Program-made: the position numbers and the translations under genes
In this document: positions 52,522 to 60,886 of the stretch, piece after piece
Numbering within the stretch: position 1 is the first letter of the stretch
Layout of the letters: each line of letters starts with the position of its first letter
Source: Deltaproteobacteria bacterium
Lineage (GTDB): Bacteria; Myxococcota_A; UBA9160; UBA4427
Direction: 5' to 3'
Length of the DNA stretch: 64,000 bases
NCBI GenBank assembly: GCA_029261835.1
Contig: JAJDAO010000050.1
Coordinates: 248,001 to 312,000, forward strand
Notes under the pieces: generated by a model
The model's input: only the letters and a program-made list of their open reading frames with translations
Databases searched by the model: none
What the model was told of the DNA's origin: nothing

Positions 52522-53448
52522 ATGTCGGGTGAGCTCGCGGGCAGCACGGTTGTCTCCCAGAGCAACGTGGTCATCGGCTTGGTCCAGCAGCGGTGCGGCG
52601 AGAGCACGGCGGACAACCTGCAGCGCGCTCTGGCGGGTATCGACGAGGCGGCCGGGCGGGGCGCCCAGGTGGTTTGTCTCCAAGAGCTCTTTCGTTCGCG
52701 TTATCCGTGTCAGAGCGAGGAGAGCGCGCGCTTCGGGCAGGCCGAGCCGATCCCCGGGCCAAGCACGGAGGCGTTGTCGAAGCGGGCTGCCGCCCTGGGC
52801 GTCGTCATCATCGGTTCGCTGTTCGAGAGTCGTGCGGAGGGGCTCTATCACAACACAGCCGTTGTGCTGGACGCCGACGGCAGCCTGGCCGGCCGCTACC
52901 GCAAGATGCACATCCCGGACGATCCCCTCTACTACGAGAAGTTCTACTTCACGCCCGGGGATCTCGGGTTCCCCGTCTTCGTCACCCGCTTCGCCCGCAT
53001 TGGAGTGGGGGTGTGCTGGGATCAGTGGTTTCCAGAAGGCGCCCGTCTGAGTGCGCTGGCGGGCGCTCAGCTCCTCTTCTATCCCACCGCCATCGGCTGG
53101 CAGTTCGACGAGGGTTCTCGGGAGGATGCTGCCCAGCACGACGCGTGGGAGACCGCGCAACGAGCCCACTCCATCGCCAACGGCGTTTTCGTAGCGGCCG
53201 TGAACCGCGTGGGGCACGAGCCGCCCCCGGACGGCTGCCACCCGTCCGACGGAATTCGCTTCTGGGGGCAGTCGTTCGTGTCGGACCCCTTCGGGCGCGT
53301 GATCGCTCGGGCATCCGTCGACGAAGAGGAGGTCTTGCTGGCCGAGTGCGATCTGGCTGCCATCGAGCAGACGCGGCGTGGTTGGCCCTTTCTGCGCGAC
53401 CGCCGAGTGGACGCCTACGCGGATCTCACCCGGCGCTACCGCGACTAG
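52522..53448 (+). CDS. aguB: N-carbamoylputrescine amidase
   Basis: 308 residues, nitrilase superfamily. Catalytic triad E55 (LQELFRS), K128 (RYRKMHIPDDP) and C165 (GVGVCWDQWFPE). The YYEKFYFTPGDLGFPVF stretch is typical of carbamoylputrescine amidase. Converts N-carbamoylputrescine to putrescine. Followed 3 nt later by aguA, so agmatine can be turned into putrescine. Arginine decarboxylase, which would supply agmatine, is not in the window. Confidence 0.95.
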   Translation: MSGELAGSTVVSQSNVVIGLVQQRCGESTADNLQRALAGIDEAAGRGAQVVCLQELFRSRYPCQSEESARFGQAEPIPGPSTEALSKRAAALGVVIIGSLFESRAEGLYHNTAVVLDADGSLAGRYRKMHIPDDPLYYEKFYFTPGDLGFPVFVTRFARIGVGVCWDQWFPEGARLSALAGAQLLFYPTAIGWQFDEGSREDAAQHDAWETAQRAHSIANGVFVAAVNRVGHEPPPDGCHPSDGIRFWGQSFVSDPFGRVIARASVDEEEVLLAECDLAAIEQTRRGWPFLRDRRVDAYADLTRRYRD

Positions 53449-53451
53449 CCG

Positions 53452-54549
53452 ATGTCTCCGTCGGGCGTAAGCAGTGGGTCCGTCGCGGTGAGCCCGGCCA
53501 CCCGGGGATATCGCTGGCCGGCCGAGTGGGAGCACCATCTCGCTACCTGGCTCTGCTGGCCGAAGAACGCCGAGACTTGGCCCGGCCGTTTGGACGCTGT
53601 CGAACGCAGCTTCGTCGTCATGGTCGAACGGCTCTTGGAGGGCGAACTCGTGCGCATCACGGTCGATGACGCGGCCGCGGAGGAGCGCGTGCGGGGGCTG
53701 CTGCGACAGGCGGGTGTCGAGCCCGATCGCGGAGTTGAGTTCTTTCAGATTCCGACCGACGACGCCTGGGTGCGGGACCACGGTCCGCTCTTCCTCGTGA
53801 ACGACGAGAGCGGCGAGTGCGCGGTGCTGGACTTCGACTACGACGCCTGGGGCGGCAAGTACCCGCCGTGGGATCGAGACGCCGCCGTGCCGCGCAGCGT
53901 CGCCGAAGCACTCGGGCTGGCGCGCTTCGAAGCCGGGCTGCTACTCGAGCCAGGTTCGATCGACGGCGATGGACGGGGGACGCTGCTCACCACGGAGTCC
54001 TGCCTGTTGCACCCGAATCGGGGGCACGCCGGTGTGGCTCGGTCTCGCGAGCATCTCGAGCAGGCCTTCCGACGCTTGCTGGCGGTCGACCGCGTGCTCT
54101 GGCTGGGCAAGGGTATCGCGGGCGACGACACCGACGGACACGTCGATGACCTCGCGCGCTTCGTGGCACCCGGTACCGTCGTGACAATGCTGGAGCCCAA
54201 CGCCGCCGATGAGAATCACGCTGTGCTGCGGGACAACCGGGAGCGGCTGCGCGCCATGAGAGACGCCGCCGGAAAACCCTACGCCGTGCTGGAGCTCCCG
54301 ATGCCGCCGCCATTGGTCGCCGACGGAGTTCGCCTGCCCGCCAGCTACGCGAACTTCTATATTGCCAACCGGGTCGTGCTCATGCCGACCTTTGGTGTCG
54401 CTACCGATGAGCTCGCCAGCGTGATGCTGGCTGAGTGCTTTCGCGATCGCGAAGTCGTCGGGATTCCGAGTCGCGACCTCGTCGTCGGTCTTGGCGCGGT
54501 CCACTGTCTCACCCAGCAGGAGCCGGGGCCGCTTCGACTCGCTGCCTGA
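53452..54549 (+). CDS. aguA: Agmatine deiminase
   Basis: 365 residues, guanidino-group-modifying fold. RWPAEWEHHLATWLCWP at the N-terminus, DDAWVRDHGP (substrate-binding), WGGKYPPWDRD, DDTDGHVDDLARF with the general base, and the nucleophile C352 in GLGAVHCLTQQEP. Converts agmatine to N-carbamoylputrescine and ammonia. Order aguB-aguA suggests translational coupling. Confidence 0.95.
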   Translation: MSPSGVSSGSVAVSPATRGYRWPAEWEHHLATWLCWPKNAETWPGRLDAVERSFVVMVERLLEGELVRITVDDAAAEERVRGLLRQAGVEPDRGVEFFQIPTDDAWVRDHGPLFLVNDESGECAVLDFDYDAWGGKYPPWDRDAAVPRSVAEALGLARFEAGLLLEPGSIDGDGRGTLLTTESCLLHPNRGHAGVARSREHLEQAFRRLLAVDRVLWLGKGIAGDDTDGHVDDLARFVAPGTVVTMLEPNAADENHAVLRDNRERLRAMRDAAGKPYAVLELPMPPPLVADGVRLPASYANFYIANRVVLMPTFGVATDELASVMLAECFRDREVVGIPSRDLVVGLGAVHCLTQQEPGPLRLAA

Positions 54550-54615
54550 GCGCTTCCGTCGGGCTGCGCGTGTGCGGGCGTTCTCAGAATGAAGGTTGGA
54601 GCGGGAGAAGAGAGC

Positions 54616-55809
54616 ATGTCGGGTCGCGTTCTGGATGGTGTCCGTATTCTTGATATCACGCGCGTCGTCGCGGGGCCTTTTGCTACCGCGATTCTGGCTG
54701 ACCTGGGCGCGGACGTAATCAAGATCGAGCGGCCGGGCAGGGGCGACGACTATCGCTACGGCCCATCGAAGAAGGGCGAGACCTCGTTGTCGTTTCAGAA
54801 TACGAACCGCGGCAAGAAGTCGATCACTCTCGACCTTCGGCGCGACGAGGGTCGCGAGATTCTGCTGCAGTTGGTGGAGGGGGCCGACGCGGTCGTCGAA
54901 AACTTCCGCGCGGGCTGGATGGATTCGCAGGGTCTCTCTGCGGAGGTCATCCAGCGCCGCAATCCCCGCTGCTTCGTCGCCTCGCTGTCAGGGTTCGGTC
55001 GCACGGGCTGGCGGGCTGGCCAGGCCTCGTACGACATCGTCGCCCAAGCGACCGGCGGACTGATGGCGCTCACGGGTTTCGCAGACGGGCCGCCCGTGCG
55101 GGGCGGCGGCGCGTTGGGGGACTTCATCGGCGGGCTCTATCTGGCTGTTGGCATCGTGGCGGGCATTCGAGATCGGGATCGAGCGGGCCGTGCGCGCGTG
55201 CTCGACCTATCGAATCAAGATGCCGTCTTCGCGGCTACGGACTCGGCGCTCACGATCTTCAAGGGTGTCGGAGAGAGTTCGGAGCGAGTAGGCAACCAAC
55301 ATCCCTTTACGGCGCCCTACGACTGTTTCGTAGCCCGGGATGGACATGTCGTCGTCGCGACCGCGAGCAACCGCCTCTTCCGCCGACTGTGCGCCGCCAT
55401 CGCTCGCCCCGAACTCGCCGACGATGAGCGCTTCAGGAGCCATCGCGGTCGAGCGGCGAATCGGACGGAGATCAACGGCATCGTCGCCGAGTGGGTCGCG
55501 GAACGAAGCTGCGAGCAGGTGGTTTCTCTGCTGGGGCCGCAGGGGGCTGATATTCCCGTCTCGATCGTCGTGCGGCCCGAGGCGCTGGCGGAAGACCCAC
55601 AGCTCCGGGCGCGCGGCATGATTGAGTGCCACCCTCACCCCAGCATCGGCGAGGTCTACTTTCACGGCAATCCGTTGCAGTTCAGCGAGGCGGCGGAGCG
55701 ATCGATTCCGCTGGCGCCGGGCCTCGGGGAGCACAATGAAGAGGTTCTCGGCGGCTTGGGGCTGGAACCTGCGGACTTGAGAAGGCTCGCCGATGAGGGT
55801 GTGATCTAA
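54616..55809 (+). CDS. Family III CoA transferase (CaiB/BaiF)
   Basis: 397 residues. Conserved blocks: GVRILDITRVVAGPFAT, DVIKIERPGRGDDYR, SLSFQNTNRGKKSITLDL, VENFRAGWMD and the nucleophile Asp in GALGDFIGGLYLAVGI (D169, the position of the formyl-CoA transferase catalytic Asp). It moves CoA between organic acids such as carnitine, formate or oxalate; the pair is not known. ATG at 54616 chosen with a GGAGAAGAG stretch upstream; 54589 is an earlier ATG. Confidence 0.9.
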   Translation: MSGRVLDGVRILDITRVVAGPFATAILADLGADVIKIERPGRGDDYRYGPSKKGETSLSFQNTNRGKKSITLDLRRDEGREILLQLVEGADAVVENFRAGWMDSQGLSAEVIQRRNPRCFVASLSGFGRTGWRAGQASYDIVAQATGGLMALTGFADGPPVRGGGALGDFIGGLYLAVGIVAGIRDRDRAGRARVLDLSNQDAVFAATDSALTIFKGVGESSERVGNQHPFTAPYDCFVARDGHVVVATASNRLFRRLCAAIARPELADDERFRSHRGRAANRTEINGIVAEWVAERSCEQVVSLLGPQGADIPVSIVVRPEALAEDPQLRARGMIECHPHPSIGEVYFHGNPLQFSEAAERSIPLAPGLGEHNEEVLGGLGLEPADLRRLADEGVI

Positions 55810-55813
55810 ATTA

Positions 55814-55948
55814 TCTCCTCCCGCCGTTGACCCCCCATCGGGCGTGCATAGAGATACGGCCTTCAAACGATCCGCTACGCCAAGGAGTCGGCAGCCCATG
55901 CCAGGCGCTACTGCGGGATAGAAGGAAGGGCAAGAAGGAGGAGAAATC
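55814..55948 (+). promoter_or_regulatory. hsp20 leader with possible anti-Shine-Dalgarno pairing
   Basis: TCTCCTCC at 55814-55821 is perfectly complementary to GGAGGAGA at 55937-55944, the ribosome site 4 nt before the ATG. If the transcript includes both, long-range pairing could hide the ribosome site at low temperature. GACCCCCCAT at 55829-55838 recalls the -10 part of a sigma32 promoter, but no matching -35 was found. Confidence 0.3.
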
Positions 55949-56419
55949 ATGTCGTTCGGAACTCTGATTCATCGTCATCCCATGCGAACTGCGGCCGCAA
56001 CGTTGCTCGATGCCGAACGAGCATTGGAGGAGATCCAGAGGCAGTTTGCGAGCCATCCTTCTCCCCGTCTTGTCGGTCCCCGGCACTTCGTGCCAAGAAT
56101 CGACGCGGTTGAGGAAGAGCGCCAATATGTCATCAGCGCCGAGCTGCCGGGCGTCGACGCGGCCGACATCGAGGTCTCCATCGAGGACGGTGTTCTCTCG
56201 ATTCGAGGCGAGAGAAAGAGCCGGGTCGAGGCTGAAGGTCAGGCTGAGGAGCGCGATGCGAAGGCCCTCGGAGCCTTTGAACGACGAGTTCGTTTCAACG
56301 GCGAAGTGGTCGAGGGTGAGATCAAGGCGCACTACAAGGACGGCCTGCTGACTGTCACCGTGCCCAAGCCCGAAGAGCCCGTCCCGCAGGTTCGGACCAT
56401 TCCGGTCCAGTCGAGCTGA
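55949..56419 (+). CDS. Hsp20/alpha-crystallin small heat-shock protein
   Basis: 156 residues. The N-terminal arm is variable. The alpha-crystallin domain (about 47-140) contains VPRIDAVEEERQYVISAELPGV, VSIEDGVLSIRGERK and VEGEIKAHYKDGLLTVTVPKPEE, the A-x-x-x-x-G-L signature. ATP-independent holdase. A very strong GGAGGAG lies 5 nt ahead. It converges on the ferredoxin gene, with a GC-rich hairpin between. Confidence 0.95.
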   Translation: MSFGTLIHRHPMRTAAATLLDAERALEEIQRQFASHPSPRLVGPRHFVPRIDAVEEERQYVISAELPGVDAADIEVSIEDGVLSIRGERKSRVEAEGQAEERDAKALGAFERRVRFNGEVVEGEIKAHYKDGLLTVTVPKPEEPVPQVRTIPVQSS

Positions 56420-56454
56420 TTTCAGCGCGTAGCTCGTGCTGACGAGATGATCTG

Positions 56455-56486
56455 GAGGGCGGCGAGTCGATCGGCTTGCCGCCCTC
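56455..56486. terminator. GC-rich hairpin between convergent hsp20 and ferredoxin genes
   Basis: GAGGGCGGC (56455-56463) pairs perfectly with GCCGCCCTC (56478-56486), 9 bp around a 14-nt loop. It lies 36 nt after hsp20 and 14 nt after the ferredoxin stop on the other strand. Position fits a bidirectional terminator; no clear U-run follows. Confidence 0.5.
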
Positions 56487-56500
56487 TCTGCCTGGACCGG

Positions 56501-56800
56501 TCACGCGGCGCGGAAGTGTGATGTGGATTCGCCGAGCTCCAGAGTGACTCCCCGGCTCGCGTGGATCCCGCTCGCACGCTCGAATAGCTCCGCCTCGCGT
56601 TCTGTTCGATCCGGGTCGGGGACGCAGCACTCGATCGGACAGGCGTCCGCACATTGCTGTGTCTCGTAGAGTCCGACGCATTCGCTGCACAGATCCGCAT
56701 CGATAGCGAAGATCTCATCTGCGAAGCTGATCGCATCGTTCGGGCACTCGCCCTCGCATGCCCCGCACGCGATGCAGTCATCCGTGATCATGGTTGCCAT
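56501..56800 (-). CDS. 2[4Fe-4S] ferredoxin (YfhL/Alvin type)
   Basis: 99 residues. Cluster cysteines C9, C12, C15, C19 (CIACGACEGECP) and C38, C41, C50, C54. The eight-residue gap between C41 and C50 and the extra cysteines C58/C59 match the Allochromatium-type family. The helical C-terminal tail is typical. Cytoplasmic electron carrier; partner unknown. The truncated oxidoreductase upstream on the same strand may once have used it (speculation). Confidence 0.93.
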   Translation of the reverse strand: MATMITDDCIACGACEGECPNDAISFADEIFAIDADLCSECVGLYETQQCADACPIECCVPDPDRTEREAELFERASGIHASRGVTLELGESTSHFRAA

Positions 56801-56846
56801 GTTGCTGACCTTTCGGTGAGGTGGCGTGAAGGGGCGTGCCTCAATC

Positions 56847-57065
56847 TCAGCAGTTCTCGAGTGCCTTGCGCGCGCGGTTGTATCCGGGCGTACGCGTGAT
56901 GTCCGGGCGGGAATGGCACGAGGCTCCGCACATGTAGAGGCCCTCGACCGGTGTCACGTGGTAGTCGGACCAGCCGTGGATCGGCCGCTGCTCCCGCATC
57001 TGCCCCGGGTGGAGTAGAGCGTGGCAGAAGTCACCGCCCGTCAGACCGAGGAAGGTCGCTCGCTT
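56847..57065 (-). pseudogene. C-terminal remnant of a phytoene-dehydrogenase-like FAD oxidoreductase
   Basis: The frame reads TFLGLTGGDFCHALLHPGQM, then RPIHGWSDYHVTPVEGLYMCGASCHSRPDITRTPGYNRARKAL. This is the FAD-binding C-terminal end of retinol-saturase or phytoene-desaturase-like enzymes (usual GLYLCGAS-THPGGGV). The remaining several hundred residues are missing: the frame continues only into the TetR promoter. So this is a 3' fragment of a deleted gene, with about 70 recognisable codons. Confidence 0.7.
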
Positions 57066-57094
57066 ATCTCTCACCCAACTCTGACTAGCGGATC

Positions 57095-57122
57095 GTGAGA
57101 CACAAGGCAATACTTGTATTAT
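57095..57122 (+). promoter_or_regulatory. Candidate tetR promoter with overlapping dyad
   Basis: GTGAGA (57095-57100) and TATTAT (57117-57122) stand 16 nt apart as possible -35 and -10 hexamers. ACAAG and CTTGT (57102-57117, 6-nt spacer) form an inverted repeat inside the promoter, where a TetR protein would bind to repress itself. Start codon is 57 nt further on. Confidence 0.4.
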
Positions 57123-57178
57123 GATGCGGCCACTCTCTCGGGCTGGGGCGTACCGAGAGCGGACTCGAGGAGGCAGCT

Positions 57179-57778
57179 TTGGCGAGCGCAGCAAATGGAA
57201 CGGCGACGGAGGCGGCCGAGGTTCAGGAGCGGTTGCTCGATTCCGCCGAAGAGTGCTTCGCGCGCTTCGGTCTGACGAAGACCACGATGGAAGACGTTGC
57301 GAAGCACGCTGGGCTGTCGCGTGCGACCGTCTACCGCTACTTCAAGAATCGGGACGAGCTCCTGATGGGCGTCGTGGAGCGAGAGTCGCGAAGAACCGCT
57401 GAGCAGATCAAACTTCGGCTTCGCGAGATTCGGAATCCCGGCGAATACATCGTCGAGGGAATCCTGGTGGCCCTGGCGGAGATCCCGCAGCGGCCGGCAC
57501 TCTCGATGCTCTTCGTGGCGGATGCAGTCGGGGCGACGAGCCGGCTGTTGTTGACCTCCGAGCGCCTGGTCGCCATCGCGCTCGAGCTCGTGCTCCCGGT
57601 GATCGAGCCGGCGAGGAAGAATGGACTGCTTCGCGAGAACGTCGAAGTCGGCGCCATGATGGAGTGGATCTTTCGCATCATCGGCTCGTATCTGACGGTC
57701 CCGAGTGCGCGCGCTCGCAGTGAAGAAGAGATGCGCGGGCTTCTTCGAACCATGCTGCTCCCCGCGCTGCTCCAGTGA
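57179..57778 (+). CDS. TetR-family transcriptional regulator
   Basis: 199 residues. N-terminal HTH: LLDSAEECFARFGLTKTTMEDVAKHAG, LSRATVYRYFKNRDELL. The ligand-binding C-terminal part is helical and variable. Starts at TTG with GAGGAGG 6 nt before it. Likely repressor of its own gene and of nearby fatty-acid genes. It stands 519 nt upstream of the paired acyl-CoA dehydrogenases, so acyl-CoA control is plausible (inference). Confidence 0.9.
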   Translation: MASAANGTATEAAEVQERLLDSAEECFARFGLTKTTMEDVAKHAGLSRATVYRYFKNRDELLMGVVERESRRTAEQIKLRLREIRNPGEYIVEGILVALAEIPQRPALSMLFVADAVGATSRLLLTSERLVAIALELVLPVIEPARKNGLLRENVEVGAMMEWIFRIIGSYLTVPSARARSEEEMRGLLRTMLLPALLQ

Positions 57779-58297
57779 CATCGACACGAAGCGGAGTCAT
57801 AGAGAGCACGCCGAAGAGATTCGCAAGCGCACCCAGCCGCCGCCCCACACCGCCGTCTATGCCCACGGTCACCTGAACCTCTCGCTCTCGCCGGAGCTCG
57901 CGGGCCGGCTTGCTCTCAAGCGTGCTCGCCAGAAGCGCTGCCGTTGCTCGCATGTCTACTCCCTCAGGGAATTCGGTCTGAGTGAGAGCGACGTAGCGGG
58001 CCAGCTCGCGAACATCGTCGAACGCTTTGGCTCCCGGCCCGAAGACGTCCCGCAGGACGAGAGTCGGGAGCTGCCCTGACGGCGCCCAGCCCGGCTCTTC
58101 CTTGTACCGATCGATTCACCTATCTTCGGAGGCTGACACACGTGTCAACCGGCTGTTTCGCTTGTCGCCACAGCGAGAAGCCCATACGCGCTCGCATGAG
58201 AGTCCTCGTAAAGCGGGCCGGGAGCGACCGCCTCCACGCGCCGCTGCGCCGGAGTGCCAATCAGAGCCTTCGGCGAGGTGCTCGGAAGAGAGAACAC
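57779..58297. other. Long intergenic stretch before the acyl-CoA dehydrogenases
   Basis: No gene with convincing features. A frame ending at 58079 on the plus strand is partly protein-like (NLSLSPELAGRLALKRARQ) but has no proper start. The region probably contains the promoter of the dehydrogenase pair; TATCTT at 58121-58126 is a possible -10. Confidence 0.4.
58134..58147. promoter_or_regulatory. Inverted repeat TGACACACGTGTCA, candidate operator
   Basis: Six-bp arms TGACAC/GTGTCA around two bases, 150 nt before the dehydrogenase start and a few bases after a possible -10. Candidate binding site for the nearby TetR regulator. Confidence 0.35.
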
Positions 58298-59425
58298 ATG
58301 AACTTTGGATTCAGCGAAGAACAGGAGCTGCTGCGCGCAGAAGTTCGCAAGTTCCTGGATCAGAACGCAGCTCTGGAAGAGGTTCGCCGCATCGTCGAGA
58401 CACCGGAGGGGTTCGATCGCAATCTCTGGAATCGCGCCGCCGAGCTCGGATGGGTGGGGCTCACGATGCCCGAGGAAAACGGCGGCATGGGCCTCGGCCT
58501 CGTTACGTTGCTCGTGGTGCTCGAGGAGACGGGTCGTAGCCTGTTTCCGTCGCCGCTCATTTCGACAGTGCTCGCCGCGAAGGCGATCGAGCGCTTGGGC
58601 AGCACCGACCAGCGCGCGCGTTGGCTGCCGGGTCTGGCCGACGGCTCGAAGATCGCGACCTTCGCCCTGCTGGAAGAGAGCGACAACCTGGCGCCGGAAG
58701 GGATCTCGCTCGCTGCCAAGCGAGACGGCGATGTGACCCTCCTCTCCGGCCGAAAGCTCTATGTCCCGGACGCGGGTAGTGCCGACCTCTTCGTGGTGGC
58801 CTTTCGCTCAGGCTCTGGCCCCGAGGACGTCTCGCTCGCGGTGCTGGAGAAGGGGGCGAGCGGTACGACGGCGAGCGACTTCCCCGCCATGGACCTGACC
58901 AAGCGCTTGGGCAAGCTCGAGCTGGCCGGGGCACGTGTGGCGGACGATGCGATCCTCGGAGAGCCGGGCACCGCGTGGCCCAGCATCCGTTGGTTGATCG
59001 ATCTCGGGGCGGCCCTGGTGACCGCCGAGGCGGTCGGCGCAGCAGAAGGCGCGCTCGAACTCACGCGCGACTTCGCCAAGGAGCGGACGCAGTTCGATTC
59101 GCCCATCGGACGCTTCCAGGGCGTCAAGCACCCATTGGCGGAGATGTACGTCGACATCGAGTCCTACAAGTCACTTACCTACTATGCCTTCTGGGCGCTC
59201 GACGAAGATGAACCGGATGCCTCACTGGCGGTTTCGCGTGCCAAGGTCTATGCGAGTGAATCGTTTCCGGAGGCCGGCATCTTGGGCGTGCAGCTTCACG
59301 GGGCTGTCGGCTTCACATGGGAGTACGACATTCAGCTCTATCTGAAGCGTGCCAAGTGGCTGCGACCGATGTTCGGCGACGCCGACTACCATTATCACCG
59401 CATCGCGGCTGTCGGAGGTCTTTGA
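58298..59425 (+). CDS. Acyl-CoA dehydrogenase, first subunit of a pair
   Basis: 375 residues. N-terminus MNFGFSEEQELLRAEVRKFLD; LGWVGLTMPEENGGMG; middle beta domain; C-terminal LTRDFAKERTQFDSPIGRFQGVKH and QLHGAVGFTWEYDIQLYLKRAKW, which includes the Gly-Phe-Thr-Trp-Glu block of the C-terminal active-site region. It is short at the FAD-binding helices, as in subunits of heteromeric alpha2beta2 dehydrogenases. Stop overlaps the next start (TGATG). Confidence 0.92.
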   Translation: MNFGFSEEQELLRAEVRKFLDQNAALEEVRRIVETPEGFDRNLWNRAAELGWVGLTMPEENGGMGLGLVTLLVVLEETGRSLFPSPLISTVLAAKAIERLGSTDQRARWLPGLADGSKIATFALLEESDNLAPEGISLAAKRDGDVTLLSGRKLYVPDAGSADLFVVAFRSGSGPEDVSLAVLEKGASGTTASDFPAMDLTKRLGKLELAGARVADDAILGEPGTAWPSIRWLIDLGAALVTAEAVGAAEGALELTRDFAKERTQFDSPIGRFQGVKHPLAEMYVDIESYKSLTYYAFWALDEDEPDASLAVSRAKVYASESFPEAGILGVQLHGAVGFTWEYDIQLYLKRAKWLRPMFGDADYHYHRIAAVGGL

Positions 59426-60585
59426 TGGACTTTCAGCTCACACCGGAGGAAGAGGCCTTTCGCGACGATGTGCGCGCGTTTCTCGACGAGAATCTGCCCG
59501 CCGAGGAGGACCGAGAGCCGCTCTTCATGCTCGAGTGGACTCGCAAGGTGCGGGAGCAGCGCTGGGTCGGCTTCTCCTGGCCGCGCGAGGTCGGTGGTGG
59601 CGGCGGATCGATCATGCAGCAGGTGATTCTCAAGGAGGAGATGGCCAAGCGAAACGCGCCCCAACTCGGCAGCTGTTTCATGGGTCTCGCCTGGGTGGGA
59701 CCTTCCATCATTCAGTACGGCAGCGAGGAACAGAAGAAGAAGTACATCCCGGAGATCTTGGACGGCGCTTATCAGTGGTGCACCGGCTACTCCGAGCCGG
59801 ATTCCGGTAGCGACCTCGCGTCGCTCAAGTGCAAGTGCGTGCGCGAAGGTGACGAGTACGTGATCAATGGCCAGAAGACCTGGACCTCAATCGCCATGTG
59901 GTCGAAGATGATCATCCTGCTCGTGCGCACCGAGACTGAGGTCGAGCACAAGCACGACGGCATAACCTGCCTGCTGGTTGCGATGGACGATCCGGGCGTC
60001 GAGGTGCGACCGATCCGGAACATGGCGGGGGGTGCGATATTTGCCGAAGTCTTCTTCACCGACGTGCGTGTCCCGCTGGAGAACCGCCTGGGCGAGGAGG
60101 GGCAGGGCTGGCAGGTCACACTGTCGGCTCTCGCGAACGAGCGCTCGAGCATCTCGGAGGTCTACGGTCTGCGGAGCAAGATGGAGGAGCTGAAGGAGCT
60201 GGCCCGCCGGACCGTACGCGCCGGTTGCCCCGCCATCGAGAACCCCTCGATCCGGCGGCGCATCCAGCGAGCAGATATCCGCGTAGAGGCCATGCGGCTC
60301 AACGGCCTGCGCTTCATTACCAAGCAGCTCAAAGGCCAGCCGCTGGGCAGCGAGACGTCCATCAACAAGCTCCACCGCGCGTCGTTGGAAATCGAGATCG
60401 GCGAGCTCGCGATGGAGATCGCGGGCAGCGCATCGACCTTGACGCGCGGCGCCGATGAGGCGCCGGACGGCGGAAGCTGGGCGCAAGTGGCGCTCTCCTG
60501 GCCCGATGTAGTGATCGGAGGCGGTACACCCAACATCCAGAGGAACATCATCGCGGAGCGCATCCTCGGATTGCCGAAGGACTGA
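59425..60585 (+). CDS. Acyl-CoA dehydrogenase, second subunit of a pair
   Basis: 386 residues. MDFQLTPEEEAFRDDVRAFLDE, the flavin-site motifs GYSEPDSGSDLASLKCK and INGQKTWTS, and the C-terminal VIGGGTPNIQRNIIAERILGLPKD. Compared with the first gene it keeps the FAD/adenine-binding tail. Tandem overlapping dehydrogenases of this shape are known to form mixed tetramers acting on steroid or branched-chain acyl-CoA (for example FadE-type ChsE). Substrate here unknown. ATG overlaps the first gene by one base. Confidence 0.92.
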   Translation: MDFQLTPEEEAFRDDVRAFLDENLPAEEDREPLFMLEWTRKVREQRWVGFSWPREVGGGGGSIMQQVILKEEMAKRNAPQLGSCFMGLAWVGPSIIQYGSEEQKKKYIPEILDGAYQWCTGYSEPDSGSDLASLKCKCVREGDEYVINGQKTWTSIAMWSKMIILLVRTETEVEHKHDGITCLLVAMDDPGVEVRPIRNMAGGAIFAEVFFTDVRVPLENRLGEEGQGWQVTLSALANERSSISEVYGLRSKMEELKELARRTVRAGCPAIENPSIRRRIQRADIRVEAMRLNGLRFITKQLKGQPLGSETSINKLHRASLEIEIGELAMEIAGSASTLTRGADEAPDGGSWAQVALSWPDVVIGGGTPNIQRNIIAERILGLPKD

Positions 60586-60592
60586 GGTGACG

Positions 60593-60886
60593 ATGACACG
60601 CGGGCAAGCGATCGAAGCAAGACTGCGGCAGGAGCTGGCTGCCGTTCACGTGGAGGTGATCGACGAGAGCCATCTCCATGAGGGACACGCAGGAGCTCGC
60701 GAGGGAGGTGGGCACTTTCGTGTCACCGTGGTGTCGCCGCGCTTCATGGGCCTGAATCGGGTGCAGGCGCAGCGCCTCGTCTACCACGTTCTACAAGGCG
60801 AGATGGGCAACGAAATCCACGCGCTGAGCATCAAGACAGCGACACCGCAGGACTGGGACGACGCGGGCCCGCCCCAAGACTCCTAA
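60593..60886 (+). CDS. BolA-family protein
   Basis: 97 residues. Contains VEVIDESHLHEGHAGAREGGGHFRVTVVSPRFMGLNRVQAQRLV, read in parts, which is the BolA fold with the Fe-S-linked His in GGGHF and the H-rich HLHEGHAG loop. BolA proteins pair with monothiol glutaredoxins in Fe-S handling or regulate transcription; no glutaredoxin is adjacent. ATG 60593 preferred (GAGGTG before it). Ends by overlapping the convergent DHH gene by 4 nt. Confidence 0.92.
   Translation: MTRGQAIEARLRQELAAVHVEVIDESHLHEGHAGAREGGGHFRVTVVSPRFMGLNRVQAQRLVYHVLQGEMGNEIHALSIKTATPQDWDDAGPPQDS

Noticed and set aside
52177..53781. Long minus-strand open frame opposite aguB
   Set aside because: aguB has clear catalytic residues on the other strand; the antisense frame lacks any family features and arises from GC-rich codon bias.
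57705..58079. Plus-strand frame running out of the tetR gene
   Set aside because: It begins inside tetR in another frame and has no start with a ribosome site in the intergenic part.
58102..58126. TTGTAC and TATCTT as a sigma70 promoter
   Set aside because: Spacing is only 13 nt, too short for a normal promoter; kept only as a possible -10.
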